Source: Mariniphaga anaerophila | GTDB lineage: Bacteria > Bacteroidota > Bacteroidia > Bacteroidales > Prolixibacteraceae | Assembly: GCF_900129025.1 (NCBI RefSeq) | Contig: NZ_FQUM01000013.1 | Coordinates: 16,903-80,902 of the forward strand | Reading direction: 5' to 3' | DNA: 64,000 bases | Shown here: in pieces, positions 1 to 15,500 of the stretch | Layout: each line of letters begins with the position of its first letter | How positions within the stretch are numbered: the first letter of the stretch is position 1 | Notes under the pieces: model-generated | The model's input: the letters and a program-made list of their open reading frames with translations, nothing else | Told to the model about the DNA's origin: nothing | Databases searched by the model: none | Translations under genes and position numbers: made by a program

Positions 1-2
1 AA

Positions 3-314
3 AGGGCTGGTATAAGATTATTGGATGATGAAGAACTAACAATTGAAAGAATCCGACATGAACGAGAAGTGGAGTTAGCATTTGAAGGGCATTTGTTCTG
101 GGACTTAAAGAGAACCAGAAACCTGGTAGAAAGATTTCAGATTTGGCAACCTCGAAGAATGGATTTATACTATTCTTTAGATTTTAATGGCTATTTCGTC
201 AGTTTTAGTATTACGGATGGCCCTAAAACATACGAGAACAAGCAATATTATAATAGAATTCCACAGGATGAGATAAATATTAATCCACTGTTGAAACAAA
301 ATCCTGGTTATTAA
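3..314 (+). CDS. SusD/RagB-like outer-membrane glycan-binding protein, C-terminal part only
   Basis: The reading frame is already open at the first bases, so the gene begins upstream of the window. The visible ~103 residues are the typical SusD C-terminus: the ERIRHEREVELAFEGH segment followed by FWDLKR, then a tail ending NPLLKQNPGY. SusD proteins are outer-membrane lipoproteins that cap the SusC TonB-dependent pore and bind glycan, so a SusC gene is expected just upstream (inference). The DUF3823 lipoprotein follows after 17 bases, a common arrangement behind susD. The fragment is cut by the window edge; there is no sign of a real truncation. Confidence 0.93.
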   Translation, partial: RAGIRLLDDEELTIERIRHEREVELAFEGHLFWDLKRTRNLVERFQIWQPRRMDLYYSLDFNGYFVSFSITDGPKTYENKQYYNRIPQDEININPLLKQNPGY

Positions 315-331
315 TCATAAAAAAGATTGAG

Positions 332-1837
332 ATGAAAAAGTTAATATTTATATACATTGTTTGCTTGCTGACTTTAAACTCATGTCTGAATGACAACTAT
401 GAACAGCCTGATCAAACTATTTATGGTAACCTAATTGATCCTCTTACAGGAGAAAATGTGCAATCGAAAAGTAAAGGTCAATTGGTTATTCGATTACTGG
501 AGCAGATACCAGATAATCCCAATCCAGAACCATTGGACATACAGGTACAGAAAGATGGAACATTTCGTTCCGATAGAATATTCACAGGAACTTATAAGGC
601 GTTTCCTTATCGTGGTGCATTTGTTTACACAGGAGATACCGTTGAAATAAATACCGCAATTAACGGGGGAAGGATAGATTTTGAATTAACTCCTCTTATA
701 CGAATTGATGTTAGTGTTCGGAACCGGGATATTACATACAAGTTGAATGCAACAGAGGCAACGGGAGACCTAGCATTAAAAGGTGTTGCTGCTATGTATA
801 ATTCTTATGATGAGGTAGACGAGACTTCTTGTTCTGCCAGTCGTACAGGGTCATATAATAGTCTTACCTCGCAAAGCCAGATTGGTGTTGAGAATACGGT
901 TACTTTATCGAAGATGCCAGTAGGTGAAAATTATATTAGGGTTGGTGCGCGACTATCTGATACCTGGAATTACAGCAAAATAATAAAAGCAGTAATTACA
1001 GAAAAAGACTCTTTACCTCCTGCTGTAAAATTTGTTGGAAATAATAATTTTAGCCCTGCAAATGATTCTGCTTCGTTTATAGTAGCGGTATTTCAGGGAG
1101 AGCCTCCTTTTGATTTAGTGTATTCGGATGGTGAAAAAGAATATACAAAAGAAAATATCAATACTAAAAGAGATACTCTATTTGTAAAACCAGAATATAC
1201 AACATCTTACTTTCCTGTATCTGTCTCAAATTTTGTTGGGAATGGTGAAGTTTCGTCGGAGTTGGCAACAGTAAATGTTTTTGCAATAAAAGATGAATTT
1301 GCCAACAGTTTTGATGCATATATCCATGAACACAACTCTTCAAGTATTTATGATACAGAACCTGTTGTCGCTTTTAAGAGTTCTACTGATGGATATCAAC
1401 GAAGAGCGTTTATTGCTTTTGACCTCACAAATTCTGATTTGAACGATTCTTCTGAAGATGAGTTCTTTATTTCATATTCATTGGTTTATTCACACCATGA
1501 CCTGGCCAATTCTTTTGTTTTGGAAGGTACTGAAGAGCTAGTGGATAATTCATTATGCTGGAAGAACCAACCTGCTGAAGAATCTTACAGTCATATTCAC
1601 ACAACGATAAATCAGGCTTATGGTATAGATAAAGATGAAAATACTCTTATCAGGAAGTTTGATATAAATGCAACAGATTTCGTAAAAGAGTTGCTTGACA
1701 AGGGTGTGAAAAAGTTTTCATTGAGACTGACTTGTCTGGAAAAGAATGCTTACTATGTTAAAATTGGTTCAATGAGGCATGATAACGAAGATTTCAGACC
1801 TAAGTTGATGATAAAAGGGCAAGTTTATAAGGAATAG
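332..1837 (+). CDS. DUF3823 family surface lipoprotein with C-terminal DNRLRE-like domain
   Basis: This 501-residue protein has a lipoprotein signal peptide with the lipidated Cys at residue 18 (LLTLNSC). Residues ~25-240 match DUF3823, a carboxypeptidase-regulatory-like fold usually encoded directly after susD: GNLIDPLTGE, then RLLEQ, then DGTFRSDRIFTGTYKAFPY. The C-terminal ~180 residues (DAYIHEH..., then YQRRAFIAFDL) resemble the DNRLRE/CBM96-like beta-sandwich found in carbohydrate-active proteins. It probably sits on the cell surface beside SusCD and helps bind glycan; no catalytic motif is visible. The DNRLRE assignment is less certain than DUF3823. It forms an operon with the SusD fragment and is followed by a long inverted repeat. 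Confidence 0.82.
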   Translation: MKKLIFIYIVCLLTLNSCLNDNYEQPDQTIYGNLIDPLTGENVQSKSKGQLVIRLLEQIPDNPNPEPLDIQVQKDGTFRSDRIFTGTYKAFPYRGAFVYTGDTVEINTAINGGRIDFELTPLIRIDVSVRNRDITYKLNATEATGDLALKGVAAMYNSYDEVDETSCSASRTGSYNSLTSQSQIGVENTVTLSKMPVGENYIRVGARLSDTWNYSKIIKAVITEKDSLPPAVKFVGNNNFSPANDSASFIVAVFQGEPPFDLVYSDGEKEYTKENINTKRDTLFVKPEYTTSYFPVSVSNFVGNGEVSSELATVNVFAIKDEFANSFDAYIHEHNSSSIYDTEPVVAFKSSTDGYQRRAFIAFDLTNSDLNDSSEDEFFISYSLVYSHHDLANSFVLEGTEELVDNSLCWKNQPAEESYSHIHTTINQAYGIDKDENTLIRKFDINATDFVKELLDKGVKKFSLRLTCLEKNAYYVKIGSMRHDNEDFRPKLMIKGQVYKE

Positions 1838-1902
1838 AATGCTAACAGTATGAATAATACAGTATAAGATGATATCTGAAAAATAGATTACTCTGATAAA
1901 AT

Positions 1903-1968
1903 AAGTAAAGTCACAGACGCGATTTTTAGAATTGCATCGAAGTTGTTCTATTGTTTGTGACTTTACTT
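1903..1968 (+). terminator. 13-bp inverted repeat, possible terminator or regulatory hairpin
   Basis: AAGTAAAGTCACA (1903-1915) is exactly complementary to TGTGACTTTACTT (1956-1968), with a 40-base loop. It lies between the DUF3823 gene and the GH51 gene. The run after the stem (CTTCTTAACTG) is only weakly T-rich, so a regulatory or processing hairpin is as possible as a terminator. Confidence 0.45.
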
Positions 1969-2063
1969 CTTAACTGCAATATTTCAATCCATAATTATTA
2001 ATCGGCTTACCTATGTTTTAGAAAGAAATACAGGTCGGTTGCGTAGTAAAATTAAAATTTCAA

Positions 2064-7237
<5,174 letters not shown>

Positions 7238-7325
7238 ATAAAAGTCATTATGAACTTTATCATTAAGCATATATTAGTTAATTCTTCAATAATTTAAAAT
7301 TTCATAATTTTAAAAAAAAGACAAA

Positions 7326-9956
7326 ATGCATAGAAAAGTACTACTGCTTATCATAGTTATGCAGGCTTTAATTGGTTCAAATGAAGCTTCACCATTAGGT
7401 CGAAATAGTTTTACAATAGTTTCTCCATCGGAAAATTGTGAAATCTACATAAATAAGAAAGAAGCAAAGGTTGTTCAAATTGCCGCTGAACTTCTGGTCA
7501 AAGATATTTATCGAATTACTGGGAGTGAAGTTTCTATACTTAATAACGACTCATTTAGCAGTGAACTTCCAGTTATTGCAGGGACAATAGGTAACAGTGA
7601 ATGGATAAATCAGCTGGTTGACAAGAATGAACTTGATATTTCTGATATAGTAGGAAGATGGGAGTCCTATTCAATTCAGCTCGTTGAAAGACCTATCGAA
7701 GGGGTGGATAAAGCACTTGTCATTCTGGGAAGTGATCGTAGAGGAACAGCATATGGAATTATGGAATTATCTCGAATGATTGGTGTATCTCCTTGGGAAT
7801 GGTGGGCTGATGTAAAACCTGAGAAGAAAGATAATATTGAGTTATATATTCAGAAAAGAATATATGGTTCTCCTACAGTGAAATACCGAGGAATTTTTTT
7901 GAATGATGAGGACTGGGGGCTGGAACGTTGGGCTACTCTAAATTTTGAACCAGAAACCGGCAGTATTGGACCAAAAACTTATTCAAAGATTTTTGAGCTG
8001 ATGCTACGCTTAAGAGCTAATACCATATGGCCAGCAATGCATTCTTGTACAAAGGCATTTTATTCATTTTCAGATAACAAAAAAGTAGCCGATGATTACG
8101 CAATCATTATTGGGACCTCGCATTGTGAACCAGTGCTTTGCAATGTTAATGCTGAGTGGGATAAAAAAACGATGGGAGAGTGGAGATATGATACCAATTC
8201 AGCTAACATAAAAGCATTTTTTAAGGAGAGAGTTGAAGAAAGTAATGGGTTTGAAAGTATCTATACCGTTGGAATGCGTGGTGAACATGATTCTCCCATG
8301 AATACAGGAGGTGCAGATATAAATGCTCAGATTAACTTACTTGAAGATGTAATTAATGCTCAGAGACATATTCTTGAATCTGTTACAAAGAAGAATAAAG
8401 AAGATATTCCTCAGGTATTTATTCCTTATAAAGAAGTTTTGACGGCATATACAAATGGATTGACTTTGCCTGAAGATATAAGTTTAATGTGGACGGATGA
8501 CAATTATGGATACATTCGTCAATTATGCAAACCAGATGAGCAAAAAAGAAAAGGAGGCTCAGGTATCTATTATCATACATCTTATTGGGGCAAACCACAC
8601 GATTATCTATGGTTGAATTCTACAAATCCGGTTTTAATGTGGGAAGAAATGTTTAAGGCATATCAATTTAATTCAAGACAATATTGGATATTAAATGTAG
8701 GGGATATAAAACCTCATGAATACAATACCGAGTTATTCATGGATATGGCCTGGAATATGGACAGCTTTCAGTCAGATAAGGACGTGAAGAACCATATGTT
8801 GATGTGGGCAGAAAGGGAATTTGGTAAAACCGTAGCGAAATTGGTTGTAGAATTGATGTACGAATATAATCGACTTGCATTTATACGGCGACCCGAGTTT
8901 ATGGCATGGACCCGAGTTGAGCCGGTTACTCAGGTGGGTGAAACAGAGTTATTTATCAATGAGAGTGTGGATGAGATCCAGAAGAGAATAGAAGAATATG
9001 AAAACCTGGTACAAAAGGTTGAAGTTGTTGCTAAAGGAATTGATAATTATCGTAAAGATGCATTTTATGAATTAGTATACTATCCGGTAATTGGAACAGC
9101 TAATTTGAACTACAAGTGGTTGTATTTCTTTAAATATAAAACCACCTTAAAGAATGACGGGGTGGATATGGAGTATTATGCCCGAAAATCAAATGAAGCA
9201 TATCAAAGACTAAGAAAGGAAACCATTTATTACAATAAAGAACTATGCAATGGTAAGTGGGATCAAATAATGAATATGCGACCTCGCCACCTGCCGGTTT
9301 TTCTGGAACCAAAATTTAGTTTGGCCCGTTCGAAATCGGATACTCTTATAAAAAGTAATAATGAGACTTGTGCTGAAGAATCCATAGAAGGTAATATTTC
9401 AAAAGAATATCGGAAGTTTAAAGGATTTGTTGAACAAAATCATATTGTATCAATAAATGCAGAGAATTATACCAGAAAGTTCGATGGAAAGGAAGCTGAT
9501 TGGAAAGTTATTGAAGGAATTGGTTATACTGGTAAAGTTGTTTCATCTTTTCCTTTTAAAGCTAAGCTACGTACCAGTATAGAAGATATTGTTGAAAATA
9601 GTCCAGTCTTAGAATATGAATTTTATTCTAACTCCATTGGAGACTGCGAAATCAACCTTCAGGCAATACCAACTCATCCTTTTTTTAAAGGGAGAGGAGT
9701 TCGATGTGCAGTTGCTATAGATGATAACCAACCAGTAATACTTGATTTTGTGACCGAAGGAAGAAGTGAAGAATGGAAACAAAATGTATTAAAGAATGCA
9801 ACGTATAAATCAGCCAAACAGGATGTATATGCAAAAGGTGTTCATCAGTTAAAATTATGGATGGTTGACCCCGGAGTTATGGTAGATCGAATATTGCTTG
9901 ATTTTGGAGGACATAAAGGGAGTTATACGTTTCCTGTAGAAACCGTAAAAAAATAA
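7326..9956 (+). CDS. GH115 alpha-glucuronidase
   Basis: This 876-residue protein matches GH115, which removes alpha-1,2-linked (4-O-methyl-)glucuronic acid from internal or terminal xylose or galactose residues. Supporting segments are the N-terminal domain with VILGSDRRGTAYGIMELSR and ISPWEWWADV-like GVSPWEWWADV, the barrel with YRGIFLNDEDWGLERWA, LRLRANTIWPAMH and GTSHCEP, then the GEHDSPMN and WTDDNYGYIRQL segments. A C-terminal beta-sandwich ends the chain near residue 876. It has a signal peptide (VMQALIGSNEAS). The stop lies only 13 bases before the GH92 gene, so they are probably co-transcribed. GH115 implies a uronic-acid-decorated substrate such as glucuronoarabinoxylan or an arabinogalactan protein. 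Confidence 0.93.
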   Translation: MHRKVLLLIIVMQALIGSNEASPLGRNSFTIVSPSENCEIYINKKEAKVVQIAAELLVKDIYRITGSEVSILNNDSFSSELPVIAGTIGNSEWINQLVDKNELDISDIVGRWESYSIQLVERPIEGVDKALVILGSDRRGTAYGIMELSRMIGVSPWEWWADVKPEKKDNIELYIQKRIYGSPTVKYRGIFLNDEDWGLERWATLNFEPETGSIGPKTYSKIFELMLRLRANTIWPAMHSCTKAFYSFSDNKKVADDYAIIIGTSHCEPVLCNVNAEWDKKTMGEWRYDTNSANIKAFFKERVEESNGFESIYTVGMRGEHDSPMNTGGADINAQINLLEDVINAQRHILESVTKKNKEDIPQVFIPYKEVLTAYTNGLTLPEDISLMWTDDNYGYIRQLCKPDEQKRKGGSGIYYHTSYWGKPHDYLWLNSTNPVLMWEEMFKAYQFNSRQYWILNVGDIKPHEYNTELFMDMAWNMDSFQSDKDVKNHMLMWAEREFGKTVAKLVVELMYEYNRLAFIRRPEFMAWTRVEPVTQVGETELFINESVDEIQKRIEEYENLVQKVEVVAKGIDNYRKDAFYELVYYPVIGTANLNYKWLYFFKYKTTLKNDGVDMEYYARKSNEAYQRLRKETIYYNKELCNGKWDQIMNMRPRHLPVFLEPKFSLARSKSDTLIKSNNETCAEESIEGNISKEYRKFKGFVEQNHIVSINAENYTRKFDGKEADWKVIEGIGYTGKVVSSFPFKAKLRTSIEDIVENSPVLEYEFYSNSIGDCEINLQAIPTHPFFKGRGVRCAVAIDDNQPVILDFVTEGRSEEWKQNVLKNATYKSAKQDVYAKGVHQLKLWMVDPGVMVDRILLDFGGHKGSYTFPVETVKK

Positions 9957-9969
9957 TAGGAGGATTCTA

Positions 9970-12279
9970 ATGATTAAATTTCAATTAAAGAATAGTAAGA
10001 CATTTGTTAAATGCATTTTTATAGGGAGCATATTAGTGAGTTTGTATCTGGTTGTAAACAAAACTTTATATAGAGGCAATCAGCCCATTGATTATGTCAA
10101 TCCTTATATGGGGAATATTAGTCATTTATTAGTTCCTACTTTTCCAACAATTCATTTACCGAATAGCATGTTGCGTGTAATACCTGCAAGAGAGGATTAT
10201 ACAACCGATCATTTAAATGGTTTGCCCATCGTAACCACCAGTCATCGCGGGAGTTCGGCTTTTAATTTAAGCCCTTACCAAGGACCCAAATCAAAGATGA
10301 ATCCTGTTGTTAATTATAGTTACGATCACGAGAGTATAAAACCCTATTGTTACGAAGTATATCTGGATGATGCTGAAATACAGGTTAGGTATGGAGTTTC
10401 GCATCAAGCGGGTATGTACCGGATTGATTTTACCAAGAACGAGCCCCCTTACCTTTTAATAAATAATAGAAAAGGAGAGATTAAAATTAGTAATGGGGTA
10501 GTTAGTGGTTATCAAACAATTTCCAATAACATACGCAAAAAAGAACAAACAAATATTTTTGTATACTTTGAAACAGACCAAGAACCCATTGAAACAGGAT
10601 TACTTCACGATGGCGAGTTAATAAAGAGCCAGTCTGGTGAAGGAAAGAACCAATGTGCTGTTCTTAAATTTGCTGATAACATAAAACAGGTTAATATTCG
10701 TTATGGTATCTCTTTTATTAGCGAAGAGCAGGCTCAGAATAATTTGTATCGGGAGATTGAAGGCTTTAATATGGAGGCTGTTCTAGAAAAAGGTGAGCAA
10801 AGCTGGAACAAGGCTTTGAATAAGATCAAAGTTAAAGGAGGAAGTGAAGACGAAAAAACTGTTTTTTATACTTCAGTCTACCGCACATACGAACGCCCAG
10901 TCTGCATTTCAGAAGATGGAAGATATTTCAGTGCGTTTGATGGAATGGTTCATGAAGATAATGGTGCTCCTTTTTATACGGATGATTGGATCTGGGACAC
11001 TTATCGTGCAACTCATCCACTGCGTGTGCTAACCGAAAAAAAGATGGAAACCGATATTATAAAATCATTTATTCGGATGGCTGAACAAATGCCAGATTTT
11101 TGGATGCCAACATTTCCCGAAATTACAGGAGATAGCCGACGGATGAATTCGAATCATGGAGTCGCTACCGTTCTAGATGCTTATGTAAAAGGTATAGAGG
11201 ATTTTGATTTGGGGAATGCATATTTAGCTTGTAAAAATGCAATAACGGAAAAAACTCTTGCTCCGTGGTCAGGTGAACCTGTTGGAGACTTAGATGAATT
11301 TTATCGGACCTTTGGATATTTCCCAGCGCTACGAGAAGACCAGAAAGAATATTCTCCATTGATTCATAGTTTTGAAAACCGTCAACCAGTTGCTGTAACA
11401 CTGGGAACTGTATATGACGAATGGTGCTTATCTGAGATTGCTAAAATTCTGGGTAAAGAAGAAGAGCATAAGTATTTTTTCGCACGTTCATACAATTATC
11501 GTAAAATTTATAATTCAGATACAGGATTTTTTCATCCAAAAGATGATAGACAAGAGTTTATTTACCCATTTGACTATAAGTTTTCAGGAGGAATGGGAGC
11601 TAGAAAATATTATGGCGAAAATAATGGATGGATTTATCGTTGGGATGTCCCACACAATCCAGCCGACTTAATTCAGCTAATGGGAGGACGTAATACCTTC
11701 ATTTGTAATCTGGATCAAACATTTAACGAATCATTAGGAAGAAACAAATTTAGTTTTTATGCCCAATTACCTGATCATACGGGTAATGTGGGGCAGTTCT
11801 CAATGGCTAACGAACCATCCTTACACATTCCTTATTTGTATAATTACGCAGGGCAACCATGGAAAACACAAAAGCGAATAAAATCACTTATAAATATGTG
11901 GTTCCGTAACGATTTGATGGGAGTGCCGGGTGATGAAGACGGAGGTGGAATGTCTGCTTTTGTTGTTTTTTCACAAATGGGATTTTATCCTGTAACTCCA
12001 GGTTCGCCAACTTATAATATAGGTAGTCCGTTTTTTGAAAGAACTACAATTGATTTAGGCGACGGGAAGGTGTTTGAAATAATTGCAAATAATTTAAGCG
12101 AAAAGAATAAATACATACAATCAGCAACTCTTAATGGTGAAGATTTGAATAAACCGTGGTTTTATCATAGCGATATTATGAATGGAGGAATATTAAAACT
12201 TGAAATGGGACCAAAAGCTAATAAGATATGGGGTAGTAGTGAGGAAGCTGCTCCCCCGTCTGCAAAAAACATTTTTTAA
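9970..12279 (+). CDS. GH92 family glycosidase (alpha-mannosidase family, diverged)
   Basis: This 769-residue protein has a single N-terminal hydrophobic segment (~15-32) that may be an uncleaved anchor or signal. The GH92 signature segments are present: YVNPYMGN near the start, TDDWIWDTYRATHPL, the ENNGWIYRWDVPHN region with Glu550 as likely acid, the NEPSLHIPYLYNYAG segment, and GDEDGGGMSAFVVFSQMGFYPVTPGSP with Asp655 and Asp657 as likely catalytic-base residues. Most GH92 enzymes are calcium-dependent exo-alpha-mannosidases. Here the usual HMVPGQ-type and GN-D/E-DCGQ segments are altered, and the neighbours target arabinose, galactose and glucuronate, so mannosidase activity should not be assumed. 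It starts 13 bases after the GH115 stop with an AGGAGG ribosome-binding site. Confidence 0.88.
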   Translation: MIKFQLKNSKTFVKCIFIGSILVSLYLVVNKTLYRGNQPIDYVNPYMGNISHLLVPTFPTIHLPNSMLRVIPAREDYTTDHLNGLPIVTTSHRGSSAFNLSPYQGPKSKMNPVVNYSYDHESIKPYCYEVYLDDAEIQVRYGVSHQAGMYRIDFTKNEPPYLLINNRKGEIKISNGVVSGYQTISNNIRKKEQTNIFVYFETDQEPIETGLLHDGELIKSQSGEGKNQCAVLKFADNIKQVNIRYGISFISEEQAQNNLYREIEGFNMEAVLEKGEQSWNKALNKIKVKGGSEDEKTVFYTSVYRTYERPVCISEDGRYFSAFDGMVHEDNGAPFYTDDWIWDTYRATHPLRVLTEKKMETDIIKSFIRMAEQMPDFWMPTFPEITGDSRRMNSNHGVATVLDAYVKGIEDFDLGNAYLACKNAITEKTLAPWSGEPVGDLDEFYRTFGYFPALREDQKEYSPLIHSFENRQPVAVTLGTVYDEWCLSEIAKILGKEEEHKYFFARSYNYRKIYNSDTGFFHPKDDRQEFIYPFDYKFSGGMGARKYYGENNGWIYRWDVPHNPADLIQLMGGRNTFICNLDQTFNESLGRNKFSFYAQLPDHTGNVGQFSMANEPSLHIPYLYNYAGQPWKTQKRIKSLINMWFRNDLMGVPGDEDGGGMSAFVVFSQMGFYPVTPGSPTYNIGSPFFERTTIDLGDGKVFEIIANNLSEKNKYIQSATLNGEDLNKPWFYHSDIMNGGILKLEMGPKANKIWGSSEEAAPPSAKNIF

Positions 12280-12575
12280 CATTGGTTAGATGTTAAGTGT
12301 CTAAACGGTTGTTTTAGTGATGATTGAAATAACAGAAGAGTACATAGAATTTAAAAATCCAGAAAGAATAGAGTGTAATACTGATTTTGATACAAGCGGA
12401 GTATGTTTCTTTAAAAGCATCTAGCCACAGAAAAGATTCAATACGAAGAACATTATAGGGATCGAAGAGTATATAATGGAAGTTAATTATAAAATGGTGG
12501 TATAGTTGTTTGTAGCTCCAAGTGACTTTAAGTAATTATTTCCAATAAAACCTACAAGACTACATAAAAATTATA
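12280..12575. other. Intergenic spacer
   Basis: These 296 bases separate the GH92 and second GH2 genes. I find no terminator or convincing -7/-33 promoter pair. A 34-codon open frame (12320-12424) has no recognisable relative. Confidence 0.5.
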
Positions 12576-15500
12576 ATGAAGAAAAGATTATTACTAATAG
12601 CATTAACACTATCGACGAGCGTATTTTCGCAAACTACTTTTAATCGAGATTTTGCACCACAAGAGGGATTAGTGAAGAAAGTAGAAAAACCATTTAAAGA
12701 TGAAATATGCTTAAATGGAAGTTGGCAGTTTATGCCAATTGAGGTTGCTGACGATATTACATTAGATGAAATAAAAACTCCTGAATTACCTGATATTGAA
12801 GGTTGGGAAACAACACCCTATAAAGTGCCATCTCCATGGAATGTAAATGGTTTTACCAATGGTAAAGGAGGCGATTTTGTGGCTTTCCCCAGTTATCCCA
12901 GGGAATGGAATGATGTTAAAGCAGGTTGGCTTAAGAAAACTCTAACCGTGCCATCCTCTTGGACAGGCAACAGGTTTATTTTGCATTTTGAAGCAGTTGC
13001 AGGATATGCCAAAGTATTTGTAAATGGAAATGAAGTGGGTGAACATTTTGATTCATTTCTACCATTTAACTTTGATGTTACTAAGTTTGTAGAAGCCGGT
13101 GAAGAATTGGAAGTATTGGTGTGGATTGCTCATGGTAGCTTATTGAATGATCCTGGAAAGTACGGAAGAAGAAATTATGTGGCCGGTTCCTTTTGGGGAA
13201 TTTATATTGCAGGGATCTGGCAGGATGTTTTTTTGCAAAAAGTTCCGAATGTATACGTGACAGATACGTATGTTAAACCTTGGGTTAGTAGGGATGAGTT
13301 GGAGCTCGAAATAACCGTCAAAAACACAACCACGGAAAGGATTAAATTTGATATTAATGCGGTTGTAAAACGATGGATTAATAAAAGTGGAAGATCCATC
13401 CTTGAAACTCCAGAGTTAAAATGGACTTTGGGAGAAACATTACTCGAATTGGATCAGTCAAAACATACTATTGAGCCTAATTCTGAATATACATATACGT
13501 TAAAAACCAAGGTAAAAGGGGCCTTAGACCTTTGGTCTCCTGAAAGTCCTAATTTATATGGATTAGTGGTTTCGTTAAAACAAAGGAAAGAGGTAATTGA
13601 AAAAGATTATACCCGTTTTGGATGGCGTCAATTTGATATTAAAGGAGACGTCCTTACCCTAAATGGAGAACCGTTTGTAGTAAAAGGAGACTCCTGGCAC
13701 TTTATGGGTGTTCCTCAAATGACACGTCGCTATGCCTATGCCTGGTACCAGATGTTATTAGATGGAAATGCTAACGGGTTACGTCTGCACGCACAAATAT
13801 TTCCACGTTTTTATTTGGAAATGGCTGATGAAATGGGAATTTGCGTATTGGACGAAACAGCAATCTGGTCGAGTGATGGTGGACCGAAAATTGACTCGGA
13901 ACTGTATTGGAAAGCATGTAAAGAGCATGTAAAGGGTTTGGTATTAAGGGATAGGAATTATCCTTCAGTGTTTGGATGGAGTGTTTGTAACGAAACATTG
14001 CCGGTAACTCAACATGTTTTTCATGCCCCTCAAGATTTAATTGACAGGAATGTACAAGAAATAAATAATTGGGTAGCCATTACTCGTGAGTTTGATCCTA
14101 CCCGTACCTGGATTTCGGGAGATGGAGAAACGCAGGCAGAGACAGATTTACCTACAGTTATCGGTCACTATGGTGGCAACGGTGCCATGGATAAATGGTC
14201 GCAGGAAGGAAAACCATGGGGAATAGGAGAAACCGGAATGGCTTATTATGGAACTCCGCTTCAGGTCTCTAAAATAAATGGTGACAAAGCATTTGAGTCT
14301 CAATTGGGGAGAATGGAAGGGTTAGCGGGAGAAGCTTTTGATAACATCTCGCGACAACGTAGTTTGAATGCTTCATATACAAGTGTCTTTAATTTGGCTT
14401 GGTATGGACACAAACCACTTCCAATTGGATTATCAGATGTTTCGAGAGCAGCAAGGTTAACAGATGGGGTATTCTTTGAAAAATTCGTTGAAGGAAAGCC
14501 TGGTTACCAGCCCGAAAGGCTCGGCCCATATACTTCAACATTTAACCCCGGATACGATCCAGCACTTCCATTGTATGAACCATGGCCATTATTTGAAGCA
14601 GTAAAAGCGGCTTTCGGCCCTAATTATTCTTCACTGGTTAATCGATGGAAGAATAAATTGAATAACACTGTCTTTTGTAATGTTGGGAAAATTAAAGAAA
14701 GCATAGCATGGTTATCTGCACAGGAAAACGACTCTTTAAAAGTTAAGTTCGAGGACTTGGGAGTTAAATTTGATATGCTAAATGATAATCAAATACAGTT
14801 GATATTAATTGATGGAGTTAATCCTCCTGAAATTACGAATGATTTAATTAAGAAGATTAGGTTAGGGGTACGAAAAGGAAGTTCTGTTCTGATATGGGGA
14901 GCATGTCTCAAGTCTGAAGAACTTATTGAGCGTCTCACAAAGAATGAAGTCTCTTTTTATGAAAGAACGGCAACAAGTTATCTCTTAAAGGATAATCATC
15001 CATTATTAAATGGTCAAAGTAATAGAAGTCTCTACTTCTCAGAGATGACAAAGAACAAAATCTCCACACTATCAATTGGAGGTGAATGGGTACAAAACTC
15101 GAGAGTGCTTTTAGAAGCATGCAATACCGAGTGGCAGGAGTGGAACTACCAGGGTGAAGATGTTAAAACAGCGCAGGTCATACGTAATGAACGGGAAGCC
15201 AAAAATCCTTCAAGTGTAATTGTCTTTGATAGAATAGGGAATGGAGAAATAATTGTCTCAACAATCGATTTCTTTATGCTTGGAAATCAGGCACGGAATC
15301 TTGTGCGAAATGTTTTGAGTAATCTTGGTGGCGACTTTAAAGGATTGGGAAATAATATCAATGCACATGCATTAAATAATGAATATATTCTTGAAAATGC
15401 ATTATTCTGTGGTTCCTTTGCTTCTGCAAGCGAAAACATTCTCCATGTATTTGAGCGTTCACCAATATCAGAAAAAGAATTTATAAAGGTAAAAATAGGG

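Noticed and set aside
12320..12424. 34-codon open frame between GH92 and GH2
   Set aside because: No recognisable relative, no ribosome-binding site and a length expected by chance.
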